Source: Bacteroidaceae bacterium
Lineage (GTDB): Bacteria; Bacteroidota; Bacteroidia; Bacteroidales; Bacteroidaceae
DNA length: 21,907 nt
Reading direction: 5' to 3'
Assembly (NCBI GenBank): GCA_900772575.1
Contig: CAAHEN010000219.1
Coordinates: 1-21,907 of the forward strand
Below the pieces are notes generated by a model. It was not told the origin of the DNA and made no database searches. It saw only the letters and a list, made by a program, of their open reading frames with translations. Made by a program: the position numbers and the translations under genes. Positions 6,536 to 13,170 of this stretch are shown here, piece by piece (positions within the stretch are counted from its first letter, which is position 1; the number at the start of each line of letters is the position of its first letter).

Positions 6536-7099
6536 TCAGTGAGAGATGAGGTTGAGAAATTCTTCGCGGGTCTTGGCTTGGTTGAACGCTCCGCAGAAAT
6601 CACTTGTGGTGGTGACAGATTCCTGCTTCTCGACACCGCGCATCTGCATGCACATGTGCTTGGCCTCAATCACAACCATGACGCCGAGCGGGTTGAGTGC
6701 TTCGCGGATGCACTCCTTGATCTGCCGCGTCATGCGCTCCTGCACCTGGAGACGGTGGGAGAAGACGTCGACCACCCGGGGAATCTTCGACAGTCCGGTG
6801 ATGTAGCCGTTAGGGATATATGCCACGTGTGCCTTGCCGTAGAAGGGGAGCATGTGGTGCTCGCAGAGCGAATAGAACTGGATGTCCTTGACGATGACCA
6901 TCTGGTCATACGATTCCTTGAACTTGGCGGAGAGCAGTATCTCCTTAGGGTCAATGGCATAGCCGCGAGTGAGCACCTGCATGGCCTTTGCCACGCGCTC
7001 TGGGGTCTTGATGAGGCCCTCGCGTGCGGCATCTTCGCCGAGCAAGCGCAAGATGGCTTCGTAGTGTCGCTGAAGCTCTGTGAGTTTGTCGTTCGTCAT
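6536..7099 (-). CDS. folE: GTP cyclohydrolase I
   Basis: Converts GTP to dihydroneopterin triphosphate, the first step of folate/pterin synthesis, in the cytoplasm. The 187-residue protein has the expected features: the N-terminal helix and LIKTPERVAKAM (residues 29-40), the zinc ligands C79 and H82 in SLCEHHMLPF and C150 in KHMCMQMRG, and the DVFSHRLQVQERMTRQI segment (111-127). Length is typical for the bacterial enzyme. It is the last gene of a minus-strand run after the SPOR gene (60-base gap). No motif is missing and I see no anomaly. Confidence 0.97.
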   Translation of the reverse strand: MTNDKLTELQRHYEAILRLLGEDAAREGLIKTPERVAKAMQVLTRGYAIDPKEILLSAKFKESYDQMVIVKDIQFYSLCEHHMLPFYGKAHVAYIPNGYITGLSKIPRVVDVFSHRLQVQERMTRQIKECIREALNPLGVMVVIEAKHMCMQMRGVEKQESVTTTSDFCGAFNQAKTREEFLNLISH

Positions 7100-7159
7100 A
7101 TTGGAAATGGAGGGATGATGAAGGGGCTTTAAGGGTGATATAACCGTCAGCGGGCAGGG

Positions 7160-7795
7160 TCAGCGTGCCAGAAGTACCTCACACTTGACGATGCGCACCT
7201 CCCGGCTGATACGCGCAGCCTTTATTTTGTTGACATATTCTTGGGCATCGGCATAGGTTCTGAAGTCGCCGACGCGGCAGATCCAGCGCGGATTGACAAA
7301 GCGGGGATAGACCGAGAGCATGGGAAAACGCTTCTGGCACTTCTCGCCGATGGCATAGGCCTGCATCTTGTCCTGGTGCGAGTTGCTGCCGGTATAGATC
7401 TGGATGCGGTAGCCCTGTGCGCGGTAACGCTGTCTGACGATGTGCGTGGCCGCAGGTTCGTCGGTGGTGTCGGCGTGCTCTACCGGGTGCCGGTGTTGCG
7501 CGGCTTCTGCCGTTGCCTTTTCGTGGGCTGCATTCTTGTGTTCAGGGGCGGTGGACTTGGGGGGTGTCGCCGGCTTCTTCGGCGTGTCCTTGGCCACCGG
7601 CTTTGCGGCCGGCTTCGTGGCTGGTTTAGCCTGGCCACCATTGTTGACCACCTTGTCGATCTGGGCATCTTGCACAATGACGACCTTGCCGTCGCCGGCC
7701 CCTTGCTTGCGCACATGGGCGGTGAAGGTGGTCTGCGCCGATGCAGCCACGGGCAGGGACAGAAGCAGGATGAGGAGCTGTAGGGCGAATTTCAT
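7160..7795 (-). CDS. Secreted SPOR-domain protein
   Basis: The 211-residue protein begins with a signal peptide (MKFALQLLILLLSLPVAASA, cleavage after residue 20). About 70 residues rich in Lys, Pro and Ala follow (residues 55-125; a flexible linker), then a SPOR domain at about 127-207 (YRIQIYTGSN, then RWICRVGDFRTYADAQEYV). SPOR domains bind denuded glycan strands in septal peptidoglycan, so a periplasmic, cell-wall-associated role is likely. The linker is low-complexity and probably varies between strains. A longer frame up to 7888 adds residues without a signal-peptide character, so the ATG at 7795 is preferred. The strong terminator hairpin of tpiA lies just upstream, so expression depends on read-through or on a promoter I cannot see. 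Confidence 0.88.
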   Translation of the reverse strand: MKFALQLLILLLSLPVAASAQTTFTAHVRKQGAGDGKVVIVQDAQIDKVVNNGGQAKPATKPAAKPVAKDTPKKPATPPKSTAPEHKNAAHEKATAEAAQHRHPVEHADTTDEPAATHIVRQRYRAQGYRIQIYTGSNSHQDKMQAYAIGEKCQKRFPMLSVYPRFVNPRWICRVGDFRTYADAQEYVNKIKAARISREVRIVKCEVLLAR

Positions 7796-7813
7796 GTGGT
7801 GGGAGATCTGTGT

Positions 7814-7876
7814 AAGAAAAAGAGGTAATCCGCAGTGCCGGGACTTGAGCGTCGGTCCCGGCACCGGCAGATTACC
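7814..7876 (-). terminator. Terminator after tpiA
   Basis: Read on the minus strand, an imperfect hairpin pairs 7855-7876 with 7824-7844 (about 19 matched pairs around a 10-base loop) and is followed by a T-rich run (TCTTTTTCTT). It lies about 50 bases after the tpiA stop and about 20 bases before the SPOR gene. A third copy of the stem half (CCGGCACTGCG at 7906-7916 on the plus strand) could compete for pairing. Confidence 0.75.
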
Positions 7877-7927
7877 AAGCGATGTCACGCGATGTGCGGC
7901 ACAAGGCCGGCACTGCGTCCAGCTTTT

Positions 7928-8686
7928 TTATTTCCAAGCGTCGATGATGCCCTTGAAGTCAGCGGCCTTGAGGGCAGCGCCGCCGATGAGGCCACCGTCC
8001 ACGTTAGGCTTTGCAAAGAGCTCCTTGGCGTTGCTCGGCTTGCAGCTGCCACCATAGAGGATGCTGACATTCTCAGCGGCCTCGTCGCCAAACTGTGCGG
8101 CGATGGTGCTGCGGATGAAAGCGTGCATTTCCTCGGCTTGGTCGGCGGTAGCGGTCTTACCGGTACCGATGGCCCAAACGGGCTCGTAGGCCAGGATGAT
8201 GTTGGCGAACTCCTCCTTGCTCAGACCGAAGAGTGAGCCTTCGAGCTGTGCCTTGACTATCTCGTTCTGCTTGTTGGCCTCGCGCTCTTCGAGCACTTCA
8301 CCGATGCAGAAGATGACCTTCAGGCCATTGGCCAGAGCGAGGTTCACCTTCTCCTTGAGGATTTCAGGCGTCTCGTGATAGTAGGCGCGGCGCTCGCTGT
8401 GACCGAGAATCACATACTGTGCGCCAGTGCTCTTGACCATCTCGGCAGAGACCTCTCCGGTGTAGGCACCGCTAGCCTTGTCGGCGCAGTTCTCGGCACC
8501 GAGACCCAGTACAGAAGCATCGATGATGCCGGCCACTGAGGCCAGGTGGATAAACGGCGTGCAGATGATGACGTCGCAGTTGGGCTTGTCCTCTACGAGG
8601 TTAGCGTTGAGCTCCTTGGCCAGGGCCAGGCCGTCTTGCAGGGTCTTGTTCATCTTCCAGTTGCCTGCTACGATTTTCTTTCTCAT
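7928..8686 (-). CDS. tpiA: Triose-phosphate isomerase
   Basis: Interconverts dihydroxyacetone phosphate and glyceraldehyde 3-phosphate in glycolysis and gluconeogenesis. The 252-residue length is normal. The substrate-binding Lys is K11 in GNWKMNK, the electrophilic His is H96 in ILGHSERR and the catalytic base is E168 in AYEPVWAIGTGKTAT, which also contains the mobile loop. The phosphate-binding end has LYGGSCKPSNA and GLIGGAALKA. The gene follows the DoxX-like gene on the same strand. As sequenced, that upstream frame runs 86 bases into tpiA, which is discussed in the findings. A terminator follows about 50 bases after the stop. Confidence 0.98.
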   Translation of the reverse strand: MRKKIVAGNWKMNKTLQDGLALAKELNANLVEDKPNCDVIICTPFIHLASVAGIIDASVLGLGAENCADKASGAYTGEVSAEMVKSTGAQYVILGHSERRAYYHETPEILKEKVNLALANGLKVIFCIGEVLEEREANKQNEIVKAQLEGSLFGLSKEEFANIILAYEPVWAIGTGKTATADQAEEMHAFIRSTIAAQFGDEAAENVSILYGGSCKPSNAKELFAKPNVDGGLIGGAALKAADFKGIIDAWK

Positions 8687-9863
8687 GTTCGAATTGTTTT
8701 TTTAAGCGTTGTCTGAATATATGTTGTCTATAGAACTTACTGCCTATCCACAGCCGGTCCGCCAGAATGACGGCCGCCACAGGTATCAGGAAACAGAGTA
8801 TCACTTTGAGCAGCGACAGCCGTGAGGAAGCGCTCTGGCTGAGTGTCGCCGCGCTGAACCCGCCCGAGAGGTCGGGCAAGTCGTTATTGCTCCACTTGCC
8901 GATCACGACTCCATCTTTCAGCAGGAACAGTCCGGGATTGGAGCGCACCATGGCCTTCAGCTGGTCGCCGTCGGCTAGGAGAAACGTGTAGGCGGCCCCG
9001 GTGCGGTCTATCCATTCGTTGACGGTTTGTCGTCCGGTGCCGTAGGGCACGACGGCCAGGAAAGCCTGGCGACTGTCGGTGCAGGCGTCATAGATGTCGT
9101 TGATGCGGTCATTGCAACCGTCATCGGCTGAGGCCGGATCGGGCAGTGTCAGTAGAAATGTGTAGCCTTGGCGCCGCAAGAGACTGTCGGTGACATCCTC
9201 GCCCTTCTCAGTCGAGCAACTGAACCCTATGAGGGCGGCAGGCGTGGCAGCCGTCGGCGCGGTGTAGGCCTTGCGTATATCTGTGCCGACGCTGAAGGGT
9301 GTGAAGTCTATCGGCGGCAGGTAGTGGATGGCGTAGAGGTTCAGGAGGATGATGTAGGTGAGGGCACAGAACGACGTGATCCACTGGTTGCGCTCTGAAA
9401 TGAGCCTGAGCAAGTAGCGGCGGCGCAGGGCCACGACGATGGCGGCCAGGAGCAAAACGATGTTTTTGACCAGTGTCTCACCGTTGGTCAGCGTCAGTGC
9501 CGTTCCGAAACAGCCGCAGTCTGGCACCGGGTTGAAAAGGAAGACGTAGGCGGTGACCGCCGTCATGCAGCCCATGAATACGAGTGTGGCTTGCGTGGTG
9601 AAGCGGCTGCGGATACCCAGAAGCAGATAGATGCCGAGCATGAACTCTATCACGGCCAGCGTTACGACGCCCGCCATGAGCAGCACGGAGTCATCAGCGA
9701 AGGGGGCGTTCCAGTGTGCGAAATAGGCGTTGGCCTTGTAGAACATGCCCTTGGGGTCAACAGCCTTGACAAACCCTGAGAATATCAGTGTCGCTGCCAG
9801 CATGAGGCGGCACAGGCTGACCGCCCAAAGCATTCCCGTATGTCTGTTCCTACTCTTTTTCAA
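8601..9863 (-). CDS. DoxX/MauE-like membrane protein with C-terminal thioredoxin-like domain (3' end probably frameshifted)
   Basis: A 420-residue protein with four N-terminal membrane helices (about 12-30, 60-83, 92-110, 131-147), the DCGCFG motif at 115-120 typical of MauE-like members of the DoxX clan, and a further helix at 162-180. A periplasmic thioredoxin-like region (about 205-345) ends in PGLFLLKDGVVIGKWSNNDL, and a last helix lies at 350-370. The CxC motif suggests disulfide or redox work at the membrane; the substrate is unknown. The start at 9863 is TTG and overlaps the DUF1599 stop by 14 bases. An ATG at 9833 is an alternative but loses the positive charges before the first helix. 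The last 33 residues (after QRLKK) have no family look and overlap tpiA. With one more A in the A7 run at 8697-8703 the protein would end at 8683 in an ATGA overlap with tpiA. Confidence 0.85.
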   Translation of the reverse strand: MKKSRNRHTGMLWAVSLCRLMLAATLIFSGFVKAVDPKGMFYKANAYFAHWNAPFADDSVLLMAGVVTLAVIEFMLGIYLLLGIRSRFTTQATLVFMGCMTAVTAYVFLFNPVPDCGCFGTALTLTNGETLVKNIVLLLAAIVVALRRRYLLRLISERNQWITSFCALTYIILLNLYAIHYLPPIDFTPFSVGTDIRKAYTAPTAATPAALIGFSCSTEKGEDVTDSLLRRQGYTFLLTLPDPASADDGCNDRINDIYDACTDSRQAFLAVVPYGTGRQTVNEWIDRTGAAYTFLLADGDQLKAMVRSNPGLFLLKDGVVIGKWSNNDLPDLSGGFSAATLSQSASSRLSLLKVILCFLIPVAAVILADRLWIGSKFYRQHIFRQRLKKQFEHEKENRSRQLEDEQDPARRPGPGQGAQR

Positions 9864-10416
9864 TGGTCAGTTTGATGAGTGCGAAGACGGCATAGTTCAT
9901 CATGTCCATATAGTTGGCCGCTATGCCCTCAGAGACGAGCGTCTGCCCTTTGAGATCCTCTATCTGCTTCGTTCTGAACAGTTTCATGAGGATCAAATCC
10001 GTGTATGAGCTGACGCGCATGCCGCGCCACGCCTCGTCGTAGTCATGGTTCTTGCGGAGCATGAGTTGCAGGGCCTCGCCGGCATGGCGGTCATAGTGGG
10101 CCAAGGCCTCTTCCTGGCTGAGCATGCCGGGACAGGCTGCGGCTTCACCCTGCGGCAGTTCGAGCAGTGTCAGGCCCATCAGGGCATAGTTGACAATGCC
10201 GACAAACTCCGGCACGATGCCCTCGTCTACCTGGGCCTCGCCTTTGACTTCCAGAGAGCGAATCCGGCTGGCCTTGATGAACAGCTGGTCGGTGACCGAG
10301 GTGGGCCGCATGACCGACCAGGCCACGCCATAGTCGTGCATTTTCTTCACAAAGAGGCTGCGGCAGTTCTCCAGCACGGCCTTGAATTCATCTGCTGTGG
10401 ACAATGTTTTCTCCAT
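9850..10416 (-). CDS. DUF1599 family protein (duplicated domain)
   Basis: The 188-residue protein consists of two related halves. The first carries KKMHDYGVAWSVMRPTS (residues 24-40) and the second RKNHDYDEAWRGMRVSS (121-137). Each is followed by a similar helix (TDQLFIKASRIRSLE and TDLILMKLFRTKQIED) and ends in a matching segment (VPEFVGIVNYALMGL and AANYMDMMNYAVFAL). This internal repeat is characteristic of DUF1599, which I recall is also called nucleotide-modification-associated domain 1; the biochemical role here is not known. The gene heads the run that continues with the DoxX-like gene, tpiA, the SPOR gene and folE, an order I recall from other Bacteroidales. The ATG at 10416 is chosen because a Bacteroidetes -7 box lies 22 bases upstream; an upstream in-frame extension to 10497 would swallow that promoter. 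Confidence 0.92.
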   Translation of the reverse strand: MEKTLSTADEFKAVLENCRSLFVKKMHDYGVAWSVMRPTSVTDQLFIKASRIRSLEVKGEAQVDEGIVPEFVGIVNYALMGLTLLELPQGEAAACPGMLSQEEALAHYDRHAGEALQLMLRKNHDYDEAWRGMRVSSYTDLILMKLFRTKQIEDLKGQTLVSEGIAANYMDMMNYAVFALIKLTIEKE

Positions 10417-10437
10417 AGGGGCATCTTGATTGCGAAG

Positions 10438-10445
10438 CAAAGTTA
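10438..10445 (-). promoter_or_regulatory. -7 box of the DUF1599 operon promoter
   Basis: On the minus strand the sequence is TAACTTTG, followed by C, matching TAnnTTTG. It places the transcription start roughly 15 bases before the DUF1599 ATG. The -33 element is poor: the nearest TTG is about 24 bases upstream at 10470-10472. Confidence 0.55.
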
Positions 10446-10510
10446 CGGCAAATGCTTGAAATGACCGAACAATTAAGGCAGAAATGCATGGCAGCAAGAC
10501 CGGTCAGCCC

Positions 10511-10543
10511 CACGCCAGCCCCACATACCCCATGGCTGGCGTG
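10511..10543. repeat. 10-bp-arm inverted repeat
   Basis: CACGCCAGCC (10511-10520) and GGCTGGCGTG (10534-10543) are perfectly complementary around a 13-base loop. There is no T-run on either side, so it is not a clear terminator. It lies upstream of the DUF1599 promoter. Confidence 0.5.
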
Positions 10544-10669
10544 CCACACCGATTTCGCTCGTGCGCCATAATATAAGGGGCTCACGCCCCTCGCTTCACT
10601 TTTTTGCCCCATTCGCTCAGCCAACGCCTTAACCTATTTAACCTTCGATCGGGTGAAGACTGTTAAAAC

Positions 10670-10744
10670 GGGGCACCAGCAAAACTTCCCCGGGGCAAAT
10701 TTGAATTAGCTCGGAGCAAATTTTTCTGGGGCTAGGGCAAGTTT
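10670..10744 (+). repeat. Array of imperfect direct repeats with about 21-bp period
   Basis: GGGGCAAATTT (10692-10702), GGAGCAAATTT (10713-10723) and AGGGCAAGTTT (10734-10744) begin exactly 21 bases apart. A weaker fourth copy, GGGGCACCAGC (10670-10680), lies 22 bases before the first. The period is two helical turns, so all copies face the same side of the DNA, as expected for tandem protein-binding sites. An inverted relative (TTTTTTGCCCC) lies at 10600-10610. Confidence 0.5.
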
Positions 10745-10805
10745 CCCTAAACCTCAGAGCGTTTTTGCCATATGCTGGCGATATTGGCCCCGGCAGGGTA
10801 CAATA

Positions 10806-10831
10806 AAGGGCCTTCCGCGCGGAAGGCCCTT
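10806..10831. repeat. Perfect 26-bp palindrome, hairpin without loop
   Basis: AAGGGCCTTCCGC (10806-10818) is followed directly by its reverse complement (10819-10831). On the minus strand it is followed by TTTATTG, so it could be a weak terminator in that direction. It lies just downstream of a minus-strand promoter-like sequence (10843-10873). Confidence 0.75.
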
Positions 10832-10842
10832 ATCTCCTATTG

Positions 10843-10873
10843 CAAATATACTGCTTTCCGGTGCCGAAAGCAA
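10843..10873 (-). promoter_or_regulatory. Bacteroidetes-type promoter facing left, unassigned transcript
   Basis: On the minus strand, TTG (10873-10871), a 20-base spacer and TATATTTG (10850-10843) match the Bacteroidetes consensus. The expected start near 10836 would place a perfect 26-bp palindrome at the very 5' end of the RNA. The next gene in this direction, DUF1599, starts about 420 bases away and has its own -7 box. Confidence 0.5.
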
Positions 10874-10993
10874 GCAGTGTTAAAGTCGAAAATTAGCTTC
10901 TGGGAGTGGCGAGTCTGCGTGCCTTTACCGTCAATGTGGAAATGGAACGAAGCGGCCAGTGCGGCGTCATTTGCGGAAAAACAAGCGGTTTTG

Positions 10994-11025
10994 TTTGGCC
11001 TATAGAAGAGGTGGTATTAATTTTG
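10994..11025 (+). promoter_or_regulatory. Promoter of the DUF3078 gene
   Basis: TTTG (10994-10997), a 20-base spacer and TAATTTTG (11018-11025) match the Bacteroidetes promoter consensus almost ideally. The transcription start would be near 11031, about 10 bases before the ATG, giving a very short 5' leader. It probably serves the plus-strand genes downstream as well. Confidence 0.75.
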
Positions 11026-11040
11026 CACTCAAATCACCTC

Positions 11041-12402
11041 ATGCTGATGAAGAGAACTCTACCCACCATCGTGCTGGCACTGCTGTGTACGGCTGCCACG
11101 GCATCGGCGCTGCCGCTGCGTCCGAAAAAAGTGCGCGACCGCATTCAGGACACACAGGTCATGCAGATCTATACAGCCTATGCCGACTCACTCTCCGCAC
11201 TCGCCACACGCTATCGCTCATGGACCTACGGCGGCAGTGACCTGCTGTCTAACCCCTACTACTTCCCGCTCTTCGCAGCCCCGACCTTCTACGTTGCCCC
11301 GATCAACCAAGGCATCGGAACGCTGACGCCTGAGGCTGTCGGTGATACGCTTCAGGGCCGGCTGCCGGCACTGGGTACGGACAACACACTGGCCCTCAAC
11401 ACCGCGATCAACACCGCATGGCGCGATGTCTACAGCAGTTTGCCGGAGGTGGTGCAATACACTGAGCGGCAGATGGACACAGCGGTGCCAGACGCCCGGC
11501 CCATCGACAAAAAGTTCCGCCCCGAGGTGAACCTCTCCGACAAGGCGCGACCGCTGGAGCCCAAGCGCGTGGCCGACGACGTGGACGACGATTGGAAGAT
11601 CATCGTGCGCCGGCCCAACTTCTGGACATTCAAGACGAACGTGTCACTGCAGCTCATGCAAAACTACATCTCGAGCAACTGGTACAAGGGAGGCGAGAGC
11701 AGCAACTCATGGCTGGCACAGGTGAATGTCGAAGCCACCTACAACAACAAGCAGAAGGTCATCTTCAACAACTATCTCGACACAAAACTGGGCTTCATCT
11801 CTTCGCGCAACGACGACGAGCACAAGTTTCGCACCAACGCCGACCAGTTGCGACTGACCAACAAACTGGGCCTGCGGGCCACGAAACACTGGTACTATAC
11901 GTTCATGCTCCAGAGCTGGACACAGTTTTACCGCGGTTTCAAGTCAAACGACACCTATGTCTATTCTGACTTCATGTCACCGTTCGAGAGCATCTTCTCC
12001 ATTGGTATGGACTACCAGCTGTCCGTCAAGAACTTCAACATCAGTGCCACGGTGTCGCCCTTTGCCTGTGACCTGAAATACGTCGACCGCAAATACCTCG
12101 CCACGTCTTTCGGCATCAAGGAGGGCAAGCGCTCCGACTTCAGTTTCGGTTCGAACATCACGGTGAAGTACAACTGGAACATCTGCAAGAATGTGTCGTG
12201 GAACGGGCGTATCTATTACTACACCAACTATGACAAGGCCCAGCTGGAATGGGAAAACACGTTCAACCTCACCATCAACAAATACTTGGCCACCAAGCTT
12301 TTCCTCTACCCGCGCTTCGATGACAGCGTCAACCGCAAGGAGGGAGCCTCCTATATCCAATTCAACGAGCTCCTGTCCTTCGGCCTGAACGTGACATTCT
12401 GA
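11041..12402 (+). CDS. DUF3078 family outer-membrane beta-barrel protein
   Basis: A 453-residue protein with a signal peptide (MLMKRTLPTIVLALLCTAAT, cleaved near ASA). A variable N-terminal region runs to about residue 180. A conserved DUF3078 domain starts near PNFWTFKTNVSLQLMQNYIS and shows YKGGESSNSW and repeated alternating-hydrophobic strands rich in aromatic residues, ending in FGLNVTF. The terminal Phe and strand pattern indicate an outer-membrane beta-barrel. The function of DUF3078 is not established. The first ATG (11041) is chosen because it sits about 10 bases after the predicted transcription start; an ATG two codons on (11047) would work as well. The coding frame continues open far upstream, but that part includes the promoter. 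Downstream genes on the same strand follow after 74 bases. Confidence 0.9.
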   Translation: MLMKRTLPTIVLALLCTAATASALPLRPKKVRDRIQDTQVMQIYTAYADSLSALATRYRSWTYGGSDLLSNPYYFPLFAAPTFYVAPINQGIGTLTPEAVGDTLQGRLPALGTDNTLALNTAINTAWRDVYSSLPEVVQYTERQMDTAVPDARPIDKKFRPEVNLSDKARPLEPKRVADDVDDDWKIIVRRPNFWTFKTNVSLQLMQNYISSNWYKGGESSNSWLAQVNVEATYNNKQKVIFNNYLDTKLGFISSRNDDEHKFRTNADQLRLTNKLGLRATKHWYYTFMLQSWTQFYRGFKSNDTYVYSDFMSPFESIFSIGMDYQLSVKNFNISATVSPFACDLKYVDRKYLATSFGIKEGKRSDFSFGSNITVKYNWNICKNVSWNGRIYYYTNYDKAQLEWENTFNLTINKYLATKLFLYPRFDDSVNRKEGASYIQFNELLSFGLNVTF

Positions 12403-12476
12403 CACCCCAGCCACAGGGGACTCAGACGGCAGGCCCGGCTGGGCCGCCCCATGCGGGTTCACCTACCCACGCAGAC

Positions 12477-13103
12477 ATGAAAATCTTCGCAGTCTACAAT
12501 AACTATAACACCGTTGCGGGCAATAATGCATTGCCCGCAACGTTTTCCTATCAGGGTGTTGGCACACCGGTGGTCTACACCGTGCCCGACACGGCACAGC
12601 TGAAAGACGACCGACCATTTTTCATTCCCGACTTCGCGGTGCCCTGCACCTTCCAAGCCTCGCTGCTGGTGCGTATCAGCCGGCTCGGGCGCAGCATATC
12701 GCCGCGTTTCGCCCACCGCTACTACGACGCTGCCACCGTCGGCGTCGCCTTTACGGCTCAGCGTCTCTGGGAAGAAAGCTGCCGCGAGGGCCTGCCTTGG
12801 GACACGAGCAAGGGGTTCGACAGCGCTGCCGTCACCGGCCGGTTCATTCCCCTTGACGGACGCCACCCCGACGGCCTGGCCTTCGAGCTCCACGAGGACG
12901 GCCGGTGCGTGCAGCAGAGCCCGCATACAGCACCACGCTGGAGCGTGGAAGAGCTCATCGCCCACATCAGCCGTTTCTACCTGCTCCGCCAAGGCGACCT
13001 GCTCTACACCGGATTCCCATGTCCGCCGGGCACAGCGCGGCAAGACAGTCACCTGACGGCCTTGATGGATGGCAAGAAAGTGCTCTCATTCAACATCAAG
13101 TGA
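12477..13103 (+). CDS. FAH-fold protein that appears to have lost its metal-binding residues
   Basis: The 208-residue protein has the overall pattern of the fumarylacetoacetate hydrolase (FAH) family as found beside porU in Bacteroidales: MKIFAV start, DRPFFIPDF (45-53), RFAHRYYDAATVGVAFTA (77-94), GLPWDTSKGFD (105-115) and RQGDLLYTGFP (171-181). FAH enzymes bind Mg/Ca through a Glu-x-Glu pair and a later Asp. As I recall Bacteroidales relatives, those positions read YETE and GIDFTARD. Here they read FQAS (Q60, S62) and GVAFTAQR (A91), so all three acidic ligands seem replaced. The frame is intact and of full length, so this may be a non-catalytic protein rather than a decayed gene. A terminator-like hairpin lies inside its first 25 codons. 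It sits 67 bases before porU. The family call is sound; the loss of ligands needs an alignment. Confidence 0.82.
   Translation: MKIFAVYNNYNTVAGNNALPATFSYQGVGTPVVYTVPDTAQLKDDRPFFIPDFAVPCTFQASLLVRISRLGRSISPRFAHRYYDAATVGVAFTAQRLWEESCREGLPWDTSKGFDSAAVTGRFIPLDGRHPDGLAFELHEDGRCVQQSPHTAPRWSVEELIAHISRFYLLRQGDLLYTGFPCPPGTARQDSHLTALMDGKKVLSFNIK
12512..12546 (+). terminator. Terminator-like hairpin within the FAH-like coding region
   Basis: CGTTGCGGGCAAT (12512-12524) and its exact reverse complement (12530-12542) enclose the loop AATGC and are followed by TTTT. This is the form of a factor-independent terminator, about 110 bases after the DUF3078 stop and 35 bases after the next ATG. It could end the DUF3078 transcript or attenuate the genes beyond it. 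Confidence 0.65.
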
Positions 13104-13170
13104 GCTGTGGCTCAGAGAAGAGCGGAACCACGTCCACAACCCAAAGACACATCTGTAACAAGATTCGAAC

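Noticed and set aside
10575..10606. GGGGC-TCAC-GCCCC hairpin followed by a T-run as a plus-strand terminator
   Set aside because: The stem is only 5 bp, the T-run is about 10 bases away, and no plus-strand gene lies upstream.
10772..11040. Upstream extension of the DUF3078 frame and a 77-codon plus-strand frame
   Set aside because: This region carries two consensus promoters and a perfect palindrome; the signal peptide starts at 11041.
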